Below, piece by piece: positions 1-7,583 of a stretch of DNA of 64,000 bases; position 1 is the stretch's first letter, and every line of letters starts with the position of its first letter. The translations under genes and the position numbers were made by a program. The notes under the pieces are model-generated. The model searched no databases, had not been told where the DNA came from, and saw only the letters and a program-made list of their open reading frames with translations. The DNA comes from Burkholderiales bacterium 67-32 (lineage in GTDB: Bacteria; Pseudomonadota; Gammaproteobacteria; Burkholderiales; Burkholderiaceae_B): assembly GCA_001898625.1 (NCBI GenBank), contig MKUP01000023.1, positions 62,001 to 126,000 of the forward strand. The letters are read 5' to 3'.

Positions 1-1110
1 GCCCGGCTGCGCGAACCCGGTTTCGAGCACCGCGCCACGCTGGAGTCCGAATTGCAGGCGGCGCTGGCCGGCGGCGTGACCAGCCTGGTGTTGCCGCCCG
101 ATACCGATCCGGTGCTGGACGAGCCTGGACTGGTCGAGATGCTCAAACACCGCGCGCGCCAGCTGAACCAGTCGCACGTCTACCCGCTGGGCGCGATGAC
201 CGTCGGCCTGAAAGGCGAGATCCTCACCGAGATGGCCGAGCTGACCGAGGCCGGCTGCGTGGCGTTCTCGCAGGCGGATGCGCATATCGCCGACACCAAC
301 GTGCTGCTGCGCGCCATGCAGTACGCCCGCACCTTCGACTACGCGCTGTGGCTGCGTCCGGAAGACCCCTGGCTGGCCCGCGAAGGCGTGGCCGCCAGCG
401 GCGCCATGGCCTCGCGCCTGGGCCTGGCCGGCATTCCCGAGCAGGCCGAGACCATTGCCCTGCACACGCTGTTCGAACTGCAGCGCGCCACCCGCGCGCG
501 CCTGCACCTGTGCCGCATCTCCAGCGCCGCCGGGATCGAGCTGGTGCGCCGCGCCCGCGCCGAGGGCCTGCCGGTGACCTGCGACGTCAGCGCCCACCAC
601 GTGCACCTGACCGACGTAGACATCGGCTACTTCGACGCGCATTGCCGGTTGACGCCGCCGCTACGCGGCCAGCGCGACCGCGATGCCATCCGGGCCGCCC
701 TGGCGGACGGTACCATCGACGCGATCTGCTCGGACCACACGCCGGTGGACGAGGACTACAAGCTGCTGCCCTTCGGCGAGGCCGAGCCCGGCGCCACGGG
801 CCTGGAGCTGCTGCTGTCGCTGGCGCTGAAATGGGCCCGCGACGCCGACCTGCCGGTTTCGCGCGCGGTCTCGCGGGTCACCAGCGAACCCGCCCGGGTC
901 CTGGGCACCAAAGTGCTGGCCTCGTGCGGGCAACTGGGCGCGGGGGCGCTGGCCGACCTCTGCCTGGTGGACCTGGACGCGCACTGGCTGGTCAGCGAGG
1001 ACAGCCTGCTGAGCCAGGGCAAACACACACCGTTCCTTGGCATGGAATTGCCGGGCAAGGTCCGCATGACCATCGTCGCCGGTCACGTGGCCTACGAGGC
1101 GACGGCCTGA
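1..1110 (+). CDS. pyrC: Dihydroorotase, 5' end outside window
   Basis: Catalyses cyclization of carbamoyl aspartate to dihydroorotate in pyrimidine synthesis (cytosol). The reading frame is open from the first base, which reads ARLREPGFEH, the segment that follows the N-terminal metal-binding DxHxR motif in dihydroorotases. The start and the first metal ligands therefore lie upstream of the window. In the 369 visible residues the family landmarks include GGVTSLVLPPDTDP near the start, a histidine-rich SAHHVHLT segment and SDHTPVDEDYK, which carries the late catalytic Asp. An internal TTG at 52 could be mistaken for a start, but homology extends upstream of it. The next gene, plsC, starts 3 nt after the stop. 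That neighbourhood is usual in Burkholderiales, where pyrR, pyrB and pyrC normally precede. Family assignment is secure; whether this copy is the catalytic or the PyrB-associated form cannot be told without the N-terminus. Confidence 0.92.
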   Translation, partial: ARLREPGFEHRATLESELQAALAGGVTSLVLPPDTDPVLDEPGLVEMLKHRARQLNQSHVYPLGAMTVGLKGEILTEMAELTEAGCVAFSQADAHIADTNVLLRAMQYARTFDYALWLRPEDPWLAREGVAASGAMASRLGLAGIPEQAETIALHTLFELQRATRARLHLCRISSAAGIELVRRARAEGLPVTCDVSAHHVHLTDVDIGYFDAHCRLTPPLRGQRDRDAIRAALADGTIDAICSDHTPVDEDYKLLPFGEAEPGATGLELLLSLALKWARDADLPVSRAVSRVTSEPARVLGTKVLASCGQLGAGALADLCLVDLDAHWLVSEDSLLSQGKHTPFLGMELPGKVRMTIVAGHVAYEATA

Positions 1111-1112
1111 TC

Positions 1113-1877
1113 GTGCTTGCCTGGTTTCGCCTGGCCGCCCACCTGCTGCGGTTCTCGCTGCGTTTCCTGCTCGTCACGTTGTGGGTGATATTCGGCCTCA
1201 TCGTGCTGGCCACGGTGTTCCGGCGGTTCGAGGTGGCACAGCGCGACCGGATCAACAACTGGTGGTCCCGCTGGCTGCTGCGCTGGTGCGGCGTGCGGGT
1301 CTACGTCAGCGGCCATCCGCCCGTGGACGGCGCCGCCTTGCTGATCGCCAACCACGTGTCGTGGCTGGACATCTACGCGCTCAGCAGCGTGCGCTGCACC
1401 ATCTTCGTCGGCAAACAGGAACTGCGTTCCTGGCCGGTGCTGGGCTGGCTGATCGCCGGGGTCGGCACGGTGTTCATCGAACGCGGCAACCGGCGCGCGC
1501 TGCACCACGTGGCCCAGGCCATGCGTGAACGGTTCGACCGGGGGCAATTGATCGGACTGTTCCCCGAGGGGACCACCTCGGACGGTTTCGATGTGCTGCC
1601 CTTCCACGCCGCCCTGTTCGAACCCGCGCGGCGCGCCGGCGTACCCGTGGTGCCGGTCGCCCTGCGCTATCTCCAGCACGGCCAGCGCACCGCCGTGGCC
1701 GCGTATGTGGGCGAGGAAACCCTGCTGGGCAATGCGTGGCGGGTCCTGGGTTCGACCGGCATGGCGGTCCAGGTCGTATACCTGCCCGCGGTCGCAGTCG
1801 ACGGCGGCGATGAGGACCACCGCCATGCGATGGCCGCGCGCGTGCGCGAGGCGATCCGGGCCGAAGTGCTTGTTTGA
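1113..1877 (+). CDS. plsC: 1-acyl-sn-glycerol-3-phosphate acyltransferase
   Basis: Transfers an acyl chain to lysophosphatidate to make phosphatidate, at the inner face of the cytoplasmic membrane. The 254-residue protein opens with a long hydrophobic stretch (about residues 8-35) that should anchor it. The acyltransferase HX4D motif appears as NHVSWLD, followed by the substrate-binding FIERGNRR block and FPEGTTS. The start is taken as GTG at 1113, 3 nt after the pyrC stop. No ATG gives a family-length protein, and the same frame runs open upstream only because it overlaps pyrC in another phase. The tight spacing implies cotranscription with pyrC. Length and motif order are normal for the family. 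Confidence 0.9.
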   Translation: MLAWFRLAAHLLRFSLRFLLVTLWVIFGLIVLATVFRRFEVAQRDRINNWWSRWLLRWCGVRVYVSGHPPVDGAALLIANHVSWLDIYALSSVRCTIFVGKQELRSWPVLGWLIAGVGTVFIERGNRRALHHVAQAMRERFDRGQLIGLFPEGTTSDGFDVLPFHAALFEPARRAGVPVVPVALRYLQHGQRTAVAAYVGEETLLGNAWRVLGSTGMAVQVVYLPAVAVDGGDEDHRHAMAARVREAIRAEVLV

Positions 1878-1891
1878 TGGGTTCGCCCGGC

Positions 1892-1920
1892 TTGCCAATC
1901 GACTTTCGTCGAGTTAATGT
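1892..1920 (+). promoter_or_regulatory. Promoter with operator-like inverted repeat for the toxin-antitoxin pair
   Basis: A -35 like hexamer TTGCCA (1892-1897) and a -10 like hexamer TAATGT (1915-1920) are separated by 17 bp. The spacer holds an inverted repeat, TCGAC (1899-1903) and GTCGA (1908-1912). Initiation would fall near 1927, which favours the ATG at 1951 over that at 1933 for the first gene. A repeat between the hexamers is what an autorepressing RHH antitoxin would use. The hexamer and repeat are seen; their function is inferred. Confidence 0.5.
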
Positions 1921-1950
1921 ATTGCAAATGCGATGCGTACTGGGAATGCC

Positions 1951-2229
1951 ATGAAAACTGCCACGCTTCCTCCCTTGCGGGTCGAGCCGGAACTGCGTGA
2001 GGCTGCCGAAAGAGTTCTCGAGGCGGGCGAGAGTTTGTCCAGCTTTGTCGAGCAGGCGGTCCGCTCGGCGGTGTCGCGCCGTGAGGCGCAGACGGTTTTT
2101 CTGGCTAGGGGTTTGGCATCGCGCGACCTGGCGCGGGAATCAGGCGACTACGTTCCAGCGCAAGCCGTATTGGATACGCTGCGGCAGCGCCTTGAGGCCG
2201 CCAAGGCCGACCGGCGCAAGCGGTCTTGA
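1951..2229 (+). CDS. RHH-type antitoxin (YlcI/YnfO-like)
   Basis: A 92-residue protein with an N-terminal ribbon-helix-helix pattern: a short strand (TLPPLRVEPEL) followed by two helices (REAAERVLEAGE and SSFVEQAVRSAVSRRE). The C-terminal half, with RESGDYVPAQ and a charged helix, would wrap the partner toxin. It resembles small antitoxins of the YlcI/YnfO family that pair with ParE toxins. The ATG at 1951 is preferred because the predicted transcript starts near 1927 and the ATG at 1933 would have almost no leader. Its stop overlaps the TTG start of the next gene by 4 nt, a typical translationally coupled pair. It likely represses its own promoter through the inverted repeat at 1899-1912. 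Confidence 0.7.
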   Translation: MKTATLPPLRVEPELREAAERVLEAGESLSSFVEQAVRSAVSRREAQTVFLARGLASRDLARESGDYVPAQAVLDTLRQRLEAAKADRRKRS

Positions 2230-2534
2230 CGTACCGTGTTCGCTTCACGCGGGAAGCCGAGCAGGATCTTATCCGGCTTTATGACTTTATCCTGGAGCGG
2301 GATCCCGATGCCATGGACTTGGCTGTCCATGCTCTGGTTGCGATCCAGGATGGCATCTGCATTCTCGAGCGTTCGCCCTACACCTGCAGAAAGGCGACAC
2401 CGCATTCACCTTACTTGCGTGAGTTGGTGATTCCGTTCGGTCGTGCGGGCTATGTCGCCTTGTTCGAGATCGATGGACCCGATTCTGTCACTGTTCTTGC
2501 AGTACGTCATCAGCGCGAAGACGATTATCACTGA
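2226..2534 (+). CDS. RelE/ParE-family toxin
   Basis: A 102-residue protein of the RelE/ParE fold: TYRVRFTREAEQDLIRLYDFI at the N-terminus, then a helix with ICILERSPYTCRK, and the closing strand pair with VIPFGRAGYVALFEI and VLAVRHQREDDY. The RHQRE ending is the usual C-terminus of ParE-type toxins. Known family members poison gyrase (ParE) or cleave mRNA on the ribosome (RelE); the sequence fits ParE better, but the target is not provable here. The TTG start overlaps the antitoxin stop, giving coupling. No transposase or integrase lies nearby, so it is an isolated accessory module after plsC. Confidence 0.78.
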   Translation: MTYRVRFTREAEQDLIRLYDFILERDPDAMDLAVHALVAIQDGICILERSPYTCRKATPHSPYLRELVIPFGRAGYVALFEIDGPDSVTVLAVRHQREDDYH

Positions 2535-2554
2535 GACGCCGCCCATCGCGGGCA

Positions 2555-3688
2555 TCAGCGCGCCAGCAAGTCACCCGAGATGGCGTCCACCGACTTGACG
2601 CCCGTCAGCGTCATGGCCACCCGCATTTCCTTTTCCACCAGATCCAGCAGCCGGGCCACGCCGGCTTCGCCGCCTGCGGCCAGCGCGTAGATATAGGCGC
2701 GGCCCAGCATCACGGCGTCGGCGCCCAGCGCGAGCATGCGCACGACGTCCAGGCCGCTGCGCAGGCCGGAGTCGGCCAGGATCCTGATGTCGCCCTTGAC
2801 TGCATCCGCGATGGCGGGCAAGGCGCGAGCCGACGAAAGAACGCCGTCGAGCTGGCGGCCGCCGTGGTTCGATACGACGATGCCGTCGGCGCCGAAACGC
2901 ACCGCGTCGCGCGCATCTTCCGGATCGAGGATGCCCTTGATGACCATGGGGCCCTGCCAGAACTCGCGGATCCAGTCCAGATCCTTCCACGATATCGACG
3001 GATCGAAGTTGGCGCCCAGCCAGCCGATGTAGTCCTCGAGGCCGGTCGGCTTGCCCAGGTAGGCCGAAATGTTGCCCAGGTCATGAGGCCGGCCGCGCAG
3101 GCCCACATGCCATGCCCAGTGCGGGTGGGCGAGTGCCTGCCCGTAGCGCCGCAGCGCGGCGTTCGGACCGCTCATGCCCGAGTGGGCATCGCGGTAGCGC
3201 GCGCCGGGCACGGGCATGTCGACCGTGAAGACCAGCGTGGAGCAACCGGCTGCCCGGGCCCGCTCCAGCGCATTGCGCATGAAACCGCGGTCCTTGAGCA
3301 CGTAGAGCTGGAACCACATCGGCCGGCCGATGGCGGGCGCGACCTCTTCGATGGGGCAGACCGAGACGGTGGACATCGTAAACGGTATGCCCTTCGCCTC
3401 GGCCGCGCGGGCCGCGGCGACTTCGCCCCGGCGCGCGTACATGCCGGTCAGGCCCACGGGCGCCAGTACCACGGGCATGGAGAGGGGCTCTCCGAACAAC
3501 TGCGTTTCCAGGCTCAAGTCCGTCATGTTGCGCAGGACGAGTTGCCGGAGCGAGACATCGGCCAGGTCCTCGACGTTGCGCCGCAAGGTGTGTTCGGCGT
3601 TGGCGCCGCCGTCGATGTAGTGGAAGAGAAAGGGCGGAAGGCGGCGTTGGGCCGCGGCCCGGAAGTCGTTGGCCGAAGAGATGATCAT
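2555..3688 (-). CDS. lldD: L-lactate dehydrogenase (cytochrome-linked, FMN)
   Basis: FMN-dependent alpha-hydroxy acid dehydrogenase that oxidizes L-lactate to pyruvate and passes electrons to the quinone pool at the inner membrane. The 377-residue chain has the family order: an N-terminal [21 protein letters not shown], an FMN-binding barrel with [27 protein letters not shown] and [13 protein letters not shown]. The signature [11 protein letters not shown] contains the catalytic His and substrate Arg, and [10 protein letters not shown] with [13 protein letters not shown] closes the flavin site. Length matches E. coli LldD. It overlaps lldR by 4 nt and is transcribed after it. No lactate permease is encoded adjacent, unlike the E. 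coli lldPRD operon. Confidence 0.93.
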   Translation of the reverse strand: MIISSANDFRAAAQRRLPPFLFHYIDGGANAEHTLRRNVEDLADVSLRQLVLRNMTDLSLETQLFGEPLSMPVVLAPVGLTGMYARRGEVAAARAAEAKGIPFTMSTVSVCPIEEVAPAIGRPMWFQLYVLKDRGFMRNALERARAAGCSTLVFTVDMPVPGARYRDAHSGMSGPNAALRRYGQALAHPHWAWHVGLRGRPHDLGNISAYLGKPTGLEDYIGWLGANFDPSISWKDLDWIREFWQGPMVIKGILDPEDARDAVRFGADGIVVSNHGGRQLDGVLSSARALPAIADAVKGDIRILADSGLRSGLDVVRMLALGADAVMLGRAYIYALAAGGEAGVARLLDLVEKEMRVAMTLTGVKSVDAISGDLLAR

Positions 3689-4461
3689 GATGAATGACGG
3701 GATGAAGTCAGGCGCAGGGAACGCTCGCGGCGGGCGGAGTCTTCGTCGAGTTTCTTAAGTGCCGCGTGCACGTGGTCCAGATGTTCGCCCATGGCGGCGC
3801 GTGCCGCGTCCGCGTTGCCTTCCAGGATGCCGCGCATCACGGCGCCATGCTGGGCGTTCAATCTTTCGTGTGTGGAGGGGGGCTCGTGGGTGAGCATGAC
3901 GTGCCGGCTGCGGGCCACCGTGGACAGCACGAGGTCGAACAGGCTTCGCATGACCTGGATCAACACCAGGTTGTGCGAGGCTTCTGCGATGGCGAGGTGG
4001 AACCGGGCATCGGCGCGCGCCGACAGCGTCGCGTCGTGGCGTTGCTGATGCGCCAGCATCTGGTCGAAGCAGCGGCGGATGTTGTCCTTGTCCTGCGGGC
4101 TGGCGCGCAGGGCGGCATGGGCGGCGGCGCTGCCCTCCAGCGCCCGGCGCGTCTCCAGCACGTCGTAGCGGTACATGGGGTCATGCAGCATCAGGGCGGC
4201 CAGTGGCGACATGGACTGTTGCGGCCACGTTTCGACGTCGGCATGCAGGAACGTTCCGGCACCGACCCGCGTGGACAGGATGCCTTGGCCGGACAGCTTC
4301 TGGATGGCCGTTCTCAATGACGCCCGGGACACGCCCAGGCCTGCCGCCAGGCTGCGTTCAGCCGGAAGGCGTTCGCCGCGAGCCATCCCGCGCGAGCGTA
4401 TCAAGGCCAGCAGTTGCTCCGCGACGTGGTCGGAGAGACGTGTGGGGACTGAAGGGGGCAT
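3685..4461 (-). CDS. lldR: FadR-type GntR regulator of lactate oxidation
   Basis: A 258-residue DNA-binding repressor/activator of the FadR branch of the GntR family. The winged helix is at about residues 8-75: [14 protein letters not shown], then [19 protein letters not shown] and the wing segment [12 protein letters not shown]. The C-terminal all-helical ligand domain carries metal/ligand histidines, e.g. [14 protein letters not shown] and the [11 protein letters not shown] helix. The ATG at 4461 is chosen over a TTG six bases further upstream. The stop overlaps the lldD start by 4 nt, so the two genes form one unit. Two matching operator palindromes sit 29 and 113 nt upstream of the start codon, implying autoregulation. 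Lactate as effector is inferred from the partner gene. Confidence 0.87.
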   Translation of the reverse strand: MPPSVPTRLSDHVAEQLLALIRSRGMARGERLPAERSLAAGLGVSRASLRTAIQKLSGQGILSTRVGAGTFLHADVETWPQQSMSPLAALMLHDPMYRYDVLETRRALEGSAAAHAALRASPQDKDNIRRCFDQMLAHQQRHDATLSARADARFHLAIAEASHNLVLIQVMRSLFDLVLSTVARSRHVMLTHEPPSTHERLNAQHGAVMRGILEGNADAARAAMGEHLDHVHAALKKLDEDSARRERSLRLTSSRHSS

Positions 4462-4489
4462 GTCCAAGACGTGTCCGGCTAACGTAAAT

Positions 4490-4500
4490 TGGTCTGACCA
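4490..4500. promoter_or_regulatory. lldR: LldR operator O1
   Basis: Perfect palindrome TGGTCTGACCA around a single central base, extended by AAT on the left and GTT on the right. It fits the FadR-subfamily consensus of TNGT then ACNA arms. It lies about 29 nt upstream of the lldR start codon. A TATAGA hexamer on the minus strand (4533-4538) lies between it and O2 and is a weak -10 candidate. Confidence 0.75.
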
Positions 4501-4573
4501 GTTCCGTGGTGGGACCTGGTTTGATTTCGGAGTCTATAGGCTCGTTGATCGGTGTGGTGGAGATCAAGCGGAT

Positions 4574-4584
4574 TGGTCAGACCA
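4574..4584. promoter_or_regulatory. lldR: LldR operator O2
   Basis: Perfect palindrome TGGTCAGACCA, differing from O1 only at the centre. Centre-to-centre spacing with O1 is 84 bp, eight helical turns. Two flanking operators resemble the arrangement known for E. coli lldPRD, where LldR loops DNA between O1 and O2; the same mechanism is inferred here. Confidence 0.72.
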
Positions 4585-4624
4585 GTTTGCGGGAGATCTT
4601 CGCATGCCCCGACCGCCTCGCGGG

Positions 4625-5590
4625 TCAGCCCGTCGTTGCGCCATCCTCTCGAGGCGCGCGTTTGCCCTTGCGCGGAATGGGCTGCGCGAACAGTCGATGC
4701 ACCAGCGCCCGCACCCATTGCAGCGAGGGATCGCTGGCGGTGTTGGCGTGCCAGATCAGGCGCACGTCGTAGCTGGGCGCATAGGGCAGGGCCCATACCT
4801 TGAAGCCGTAGCGCGGTTGGGCGTTGCGCGCATAGGTGGTCGGCACGATGGCCAGCATGCGCGAGTTCATGACGACTTCCGGCAGCGCGCCGAAGTGCAG
4901 GGCCCGCACCACGATGCGGTGGTCCAGTTTCATGCGGGTCAGCATGTCGCGCACGCTGTCGTGAAAGGTGGCCGTGGGAGAGGCCACGAGCAGCGAGGCC
5001 GAAGCGAGTTCGCTGGGCGTCAGGATCTTGCCTTTGTGGCCGGGGAAGGGGGTCCAGTCGGGCGCGGTGATGGCGACGTAGGGTTCGTGGAAGAGGACGT
5101 CGGCCTGTATGCCGCGTTGCTTGGGGTGGAGGATGCCGATGGAGAAGTCGAGTTCGCGCGCTTCGAGGGCGGCGGCGACGTCGTCGGCCAGCACGGAGAT
5201 GTTGGTGAGCTGGGAGTGCGGCGCTTCGGTGTGCAGGGCGGCGGCCAGGGTGGGCAGGAAGGTCATTTCCCCGAGGTCGGACATGGAGACGCGCCATTCG
5301 ACGTGGCTGTGTTCGGGGTCGAATTCTTCGCGGCCGGTGACGAGGGCTTCGAGGGAGCGCAGTTCGGCAGCGACGGCGGGGGCGATGTGTTCGCAGACGC
5401 TGGTGGGGATGAGGCCGTGGGGGGTGCGTAGGAAGAGTTCGTCTTCGAAGAAGTAGCGCAGGCGGGCGAGGGCGTTGCTGGTGGCCGGCTGGGACAGGGC
5501 GAGCATCTTGCCGGCGGCGGTGACGGAGCGGGTTTGGTGGATGGCGACCAGGACGCGTAGGAGGTTCAGGTCTAGTTGGCGGAAGTTCAT
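4625..5590 (-). CDS. LysR-family regulator (island regulator)
   Basis: A 321-residue LysR regulator of the NodD-like branch. The N-terminal HTH is NFRQLDLNLLRVLVAI followed by VTAAGKMLALSQPATSNAL and the wing with DELFLRTPHGLIPT. A periplasmic-binding-like effector domain follows, with ISVLADDVAAALEARELDFSIGI and LVASPTATFHDSV. The ATG at 5590 is chosen since MNFRQLDLNLL is the normal family N-terminus; an upstream in-frame start would add 18 residues without homology. A 37-bp element upstream (5697-5733) recurs upstream of the molybdenum hydroxylase operon, so this protein is the best candidate for regulating both itself and that operon. The inducer is unknown. Confidence 0.85.
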   Translation of the reverse strand: MNFRQLDLNLLRVLVAIHQTRSVTAAGKMLALSQPATSNALARLRYFFEDELFLRTPHGLIPTSVCEHIAPAVAAELRSLEALVTGREEFDPEHSHVEWRVSMSDLGEMTFLPTLAAALHTEAPHSQLTNISVLADDVAAALEARELDFSIGILHPKQRGIQADVLFHEPYVAITAPDWTPFPGHKGKILTPSELASASLLVASPTATFHDSVRDMLTRMKLDHRIVVRALHFGALPEVVMNSRMLAIVPTTYARNAQPRYGFKVWALPYAPSYDVRLIWHANTASDPSLQWVRALVHRLFAQPIPRKGKRAPREDGATTG

Positions 5591-5696
5591 GGGGGTTCTG
5601 GTTCTTGAGACGGCTGCGCCCACCTCGGACACCGCCTGCGCCATCTGCCGGTGTGAGGTGCCCGCGTCCTGGATAGGGGAGCGGGTATCCGAGGTT

Positions 5697-5733
5697 CTTA
5701 TGGGGATTCTACGGAATATTCAGCGGGCAAATG
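5697..5733 (-). promoter_or_regulatory. Shared 37-bp promoter element, copy A (upstream of lysR)
   Basis: Read on the plus strand it begins CTTATGGGGATTCTACG, then TATTCA after 3 nt, then CAAATG after 5 nt. The same string with 29 of 37 identical positions recurs at 10539-10575. On the minus strand it contains TAGAAT (5706-5711), a good -10 hexamer, with the conserved TGAATA just upstream. It sits 107 nt before the lysR start codon. It is probably an activator-dependent promoter bound by this LysR protein; the binding is inference. Confidence 0.55.
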
Positions 5734-5762
5734 AAGGGGGTTTGTCCTCCCTTCATTTGCCC
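5725..5762. terminator. 14-bp hairpin at end of hydroxylase operon
   Basis: Arms GGGCAAATGAAGGG (5725-5738) and CCCTTCATTTGCCC (5749-5762) pair perfectly around a 10-nt loop. The right arm covers the last codons and the stop of the cytochrome gene. No T-run follows on either strand, so it may be a weak or factor-aided terminator, or an mRNA 3' stabilizer. The left arm also overlaps the shared promoter element A. Confidence 0.5.
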
Positions 5763-7033
5763 TCGCGCAGCTTCGCTACATCCGCGGCGGTCACCCGGCC
5801 TTCGCGGGCGCTCCAGGCGGTGCGCATGTAGTTGGCCAGTTGGGCGATCTCGTCGTCGCTCAGGCGGTGGGCGAAGCCGGGCATGTCGCCGATGCTGGTG
5901 CCGTCGGGCAGGCGTTGGGCGGGCAGGCCGTCCAGGATGGAGAGCAGCAGGTTGCGGGGGCTTTCCAGGCGGACGGTGCTGTTGGCGGCAAGCGGCGGCA
6001 TGCCCGGTGGGTGGCCTTCGCCGTCGACGCCGTGGCAGGCGGCGCAGGTGTTCAGGTAGACGCGGCGGCCGGAGGAAGGGGCGCCGGTTTCGGGCTTGGC
6101 TTGCGGGGCGGGGGTGGGCTTGGGAGGCTGGTCGCCCAGCAGGAAGGCGGACATGGCCTTCAGGTCGTCGTCGTTCAGGTACTGCGTGCTGTGCAGGATG
6201 ACGGGGTACATCTCGTCGGCGGCAATGCCCTGGGGGGCGAGGCCGGTGCGCAGGAAGCGTTGCAGGTCTTCCGGCGTCCAGCCGCGTTCGGCCAGGGCCT
6301 GCGGGGTCAAGGACGGCGCCTCGAAGCGGTTCAGGGTATAGCCTTGCAGCCAGTCGTCGCGGTGCAACTGGCCCAGCTTGCCGCGCGGGGTGTGGCATTC
6401 GCCGCAGTGGCCGAGCACGTTGGTCAGGTAGCGGCCGCGCACCCATTGCGCCGATTCGCCTTGCGAGGCGGCGGGCAGCGGGTCGTGGTCGAAGAACAGC
6501 AGGTTCCAGCCTGTCATCAGGACGCGCAGGTTGAGCGGGAAAGGGATCTCGGGTTTCTTGTTGGGCTGGGCATTGGGCCGCACGTTCATCAGGTAGGCGT
6601 AGATCAGGTCGGCGTCGGCGCGCGGGATGTCGTGGTAGGCCGTGTACGGCATGGCGGGGTAGAGGTTGCGTCCGTGCGGCGCCTTGCCCTCGGTCAGGGC
6701 ACGGTGGAACTCGTCGGCGGTCCAGCGGCCGATGCCGTGGTCGGGGTCGGGCGTGATGTTGGTGCCGTACAGTGTGCCGAAGGGCGTTTGCAACGGGAAG
6801 CCGCCGGCATAGGCGGGGCCGTCGGCGGTCTGGTGGCAGGCCGCGCAGTCGGCGGCCCGGGCCAGGTAGCGGCCCAGTTGCAATTGTTCCTGCGTGGCCT
6901 GGACCTGCTGGGGGGCGCGGTCGGGCTGCGCGTCGCGGTTGCCCAGGATCGCCGCGGCGACGCCGGCGATGAGCAGGACCACGATGACGAAGGCGACGAT
7001 GGGACCGCGTCGCCGGGGGGACGGGCGGGCCAT
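5753..7033 (-). CDS. Triheme cytochrome c subunit of molybdenum hydroxylase
   Basis: Electron-transfer subunit that should accept electrons from the molybdenum/iron-sulfur subunits and feed the respiratory chain in the periplasm. The 426-residue protein has an N-terminal membrane anchor (IVAFVIVVLLIAGVAAAIL, about residues 12-30). Three c-type heme motifs follow: CAACH, CGECH and a second CAACH near residue 335. This is the architecture of cytochromes attached to alcohol dehydrogenases and to nicotinate or isoquinoline dehydrogenases. It is the last gene of a three-gene unit, starting 1 nt after the stop of the 2Fe-2S subunit. A hairpin overlaps its stop codon. Confidence 0.88.
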   Translation of the reverse strand: MARPSPRRRGPIVAFVIVVLLIAGVAAAILGNRDAQPDRAPQQVQATQEQLQLGRYLARAADCAACHQTADGPAYAGGFPLQTPFGTLYGTNITPDPDHGIGRWTADEFHRALTEGKAPHGRNLYPAMPYTAYHDIPRADADLIYAYLMNVRPNAQPNKKPEIPFPLNLRVLMTGWNLLFFDHDPLPAASQGESAQWVRGRYLTNVLGHCGECHTPRGKLGQLHRDDWLQGYTLNRFEAPSLTPQALAERGWTPEDLQRFLRTGLAPQGIAADEMYPVILHSTQYLNDDDLKAMSAFLLGDQPPKPTPAPQAKPETGAPSSGRRVYLNTCAACHGVDGEGHPPGMPPLAANSTVRLESPRNLLLSILDGLPAQRLPDGTSIGDMPGFAHRLSDDEIAQLANYMRTAWSAREGRVTAADVAKLREGK

Positions 7034-7034
7034 G

Positions 7035-7583
7035 TCATTTCTCCTTGGTAACGAGGCCGGGGGTGGCGAGGATGACCGCCTTGGCCGCCTCGAAGTAGCG
7101 CACGTAGCCGGTGCAGCGGCAGATGTGGCGGCCCAGGTGTTCGGTGATCGTGTCTTCCAACTGGTCGGCGCGCACGGGGTGGGCCTTGAGCCGTTCCATC
7201 AGCGCGGTCGCGCCGATCACGAAGCCGGGCGTACAGTAGCCGCACTGGAAGCTGTAGTGGTCCAGGTAGGCCTGCTGCACGGGGGTGATGGCGATGATCT
7301 TCTGCTGGTCGTCGCGCTCGGCCAGGCCTTCTATGGTCCGGATCCGCTTGCCGTTGAAGTAGTGGGCGCCGGTGATGCAGGTGCGGATCTCTTCGACGCC
7401 GCCGGGGCCGTCCAGCAGCACCGTACAGGCGTGGCAGACGCCGATGCCGCAGCCGAAGCGCGAGCCGGTCAGGCCCAGGTACTCGTGCAGGAAGTCGACC
7501 ATCATCAACGCGTCGGGCACGTCCATGGGCCCGACCTGCTTGCCGTTGATGGTCAGCGTCAGGGGCGAGGTCGTGATCGTCAT
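7035..7583 (-). CDS. 2Fe-2S subunit of molybdenum hydroxylase
   Basis: Small iron-sulfur subunit of the xanthine oxidase family, carrying two [2Fe-2S] clusters between the molybdenum centre and the cytochrome. The 182-residue protein has a plant-ferredoxin-like N-terminal cluster (GCGIGVCHACTVLLDG) and a second helical cluster domain (QCGYCTPGFV and HICRCTGYVRYFEA), the exact pattern of CoxS or IorA subunits. The ATG at 7583 overlaps the stop of the large subunit by 4 nt (7580-7583), so the two are coupled. Length is normal for the family (about 150-180). Confidence 0.93.
   Translation of the reverse strand: MTITTSPLTLTINGKQVGPMDVPDALMMVDFLHEYLGLTGSRFGCGIGVCHACTVLLDGPGGVEEIRTCITGAHYFNGKRIRTIEGLAERDDQQKIIAITPVQQAYLDHYSFQCGYCTPGFVIGATALMERLKAHPVRADQLEDTITEHLGRHICRCTGYVRYFEAAKAVILATPGLVTKEK

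Noticed and set aside
1-1110. TTG at 52 as the pyrC start
   Set aside because: The frame is open and homologous upstream to the window edge, so the gene starts outside.
4506-4530. A third LldR operator suggested by TGGTGGGACCTGG
   Set aside because: Arms do not match; only O1 and O2 are symmetric.
4479-5297. 272-residue minus frame within the LysR gene region
   Set aside because: Out of phase with the LysR gene and Arg/His-rich with no motif.
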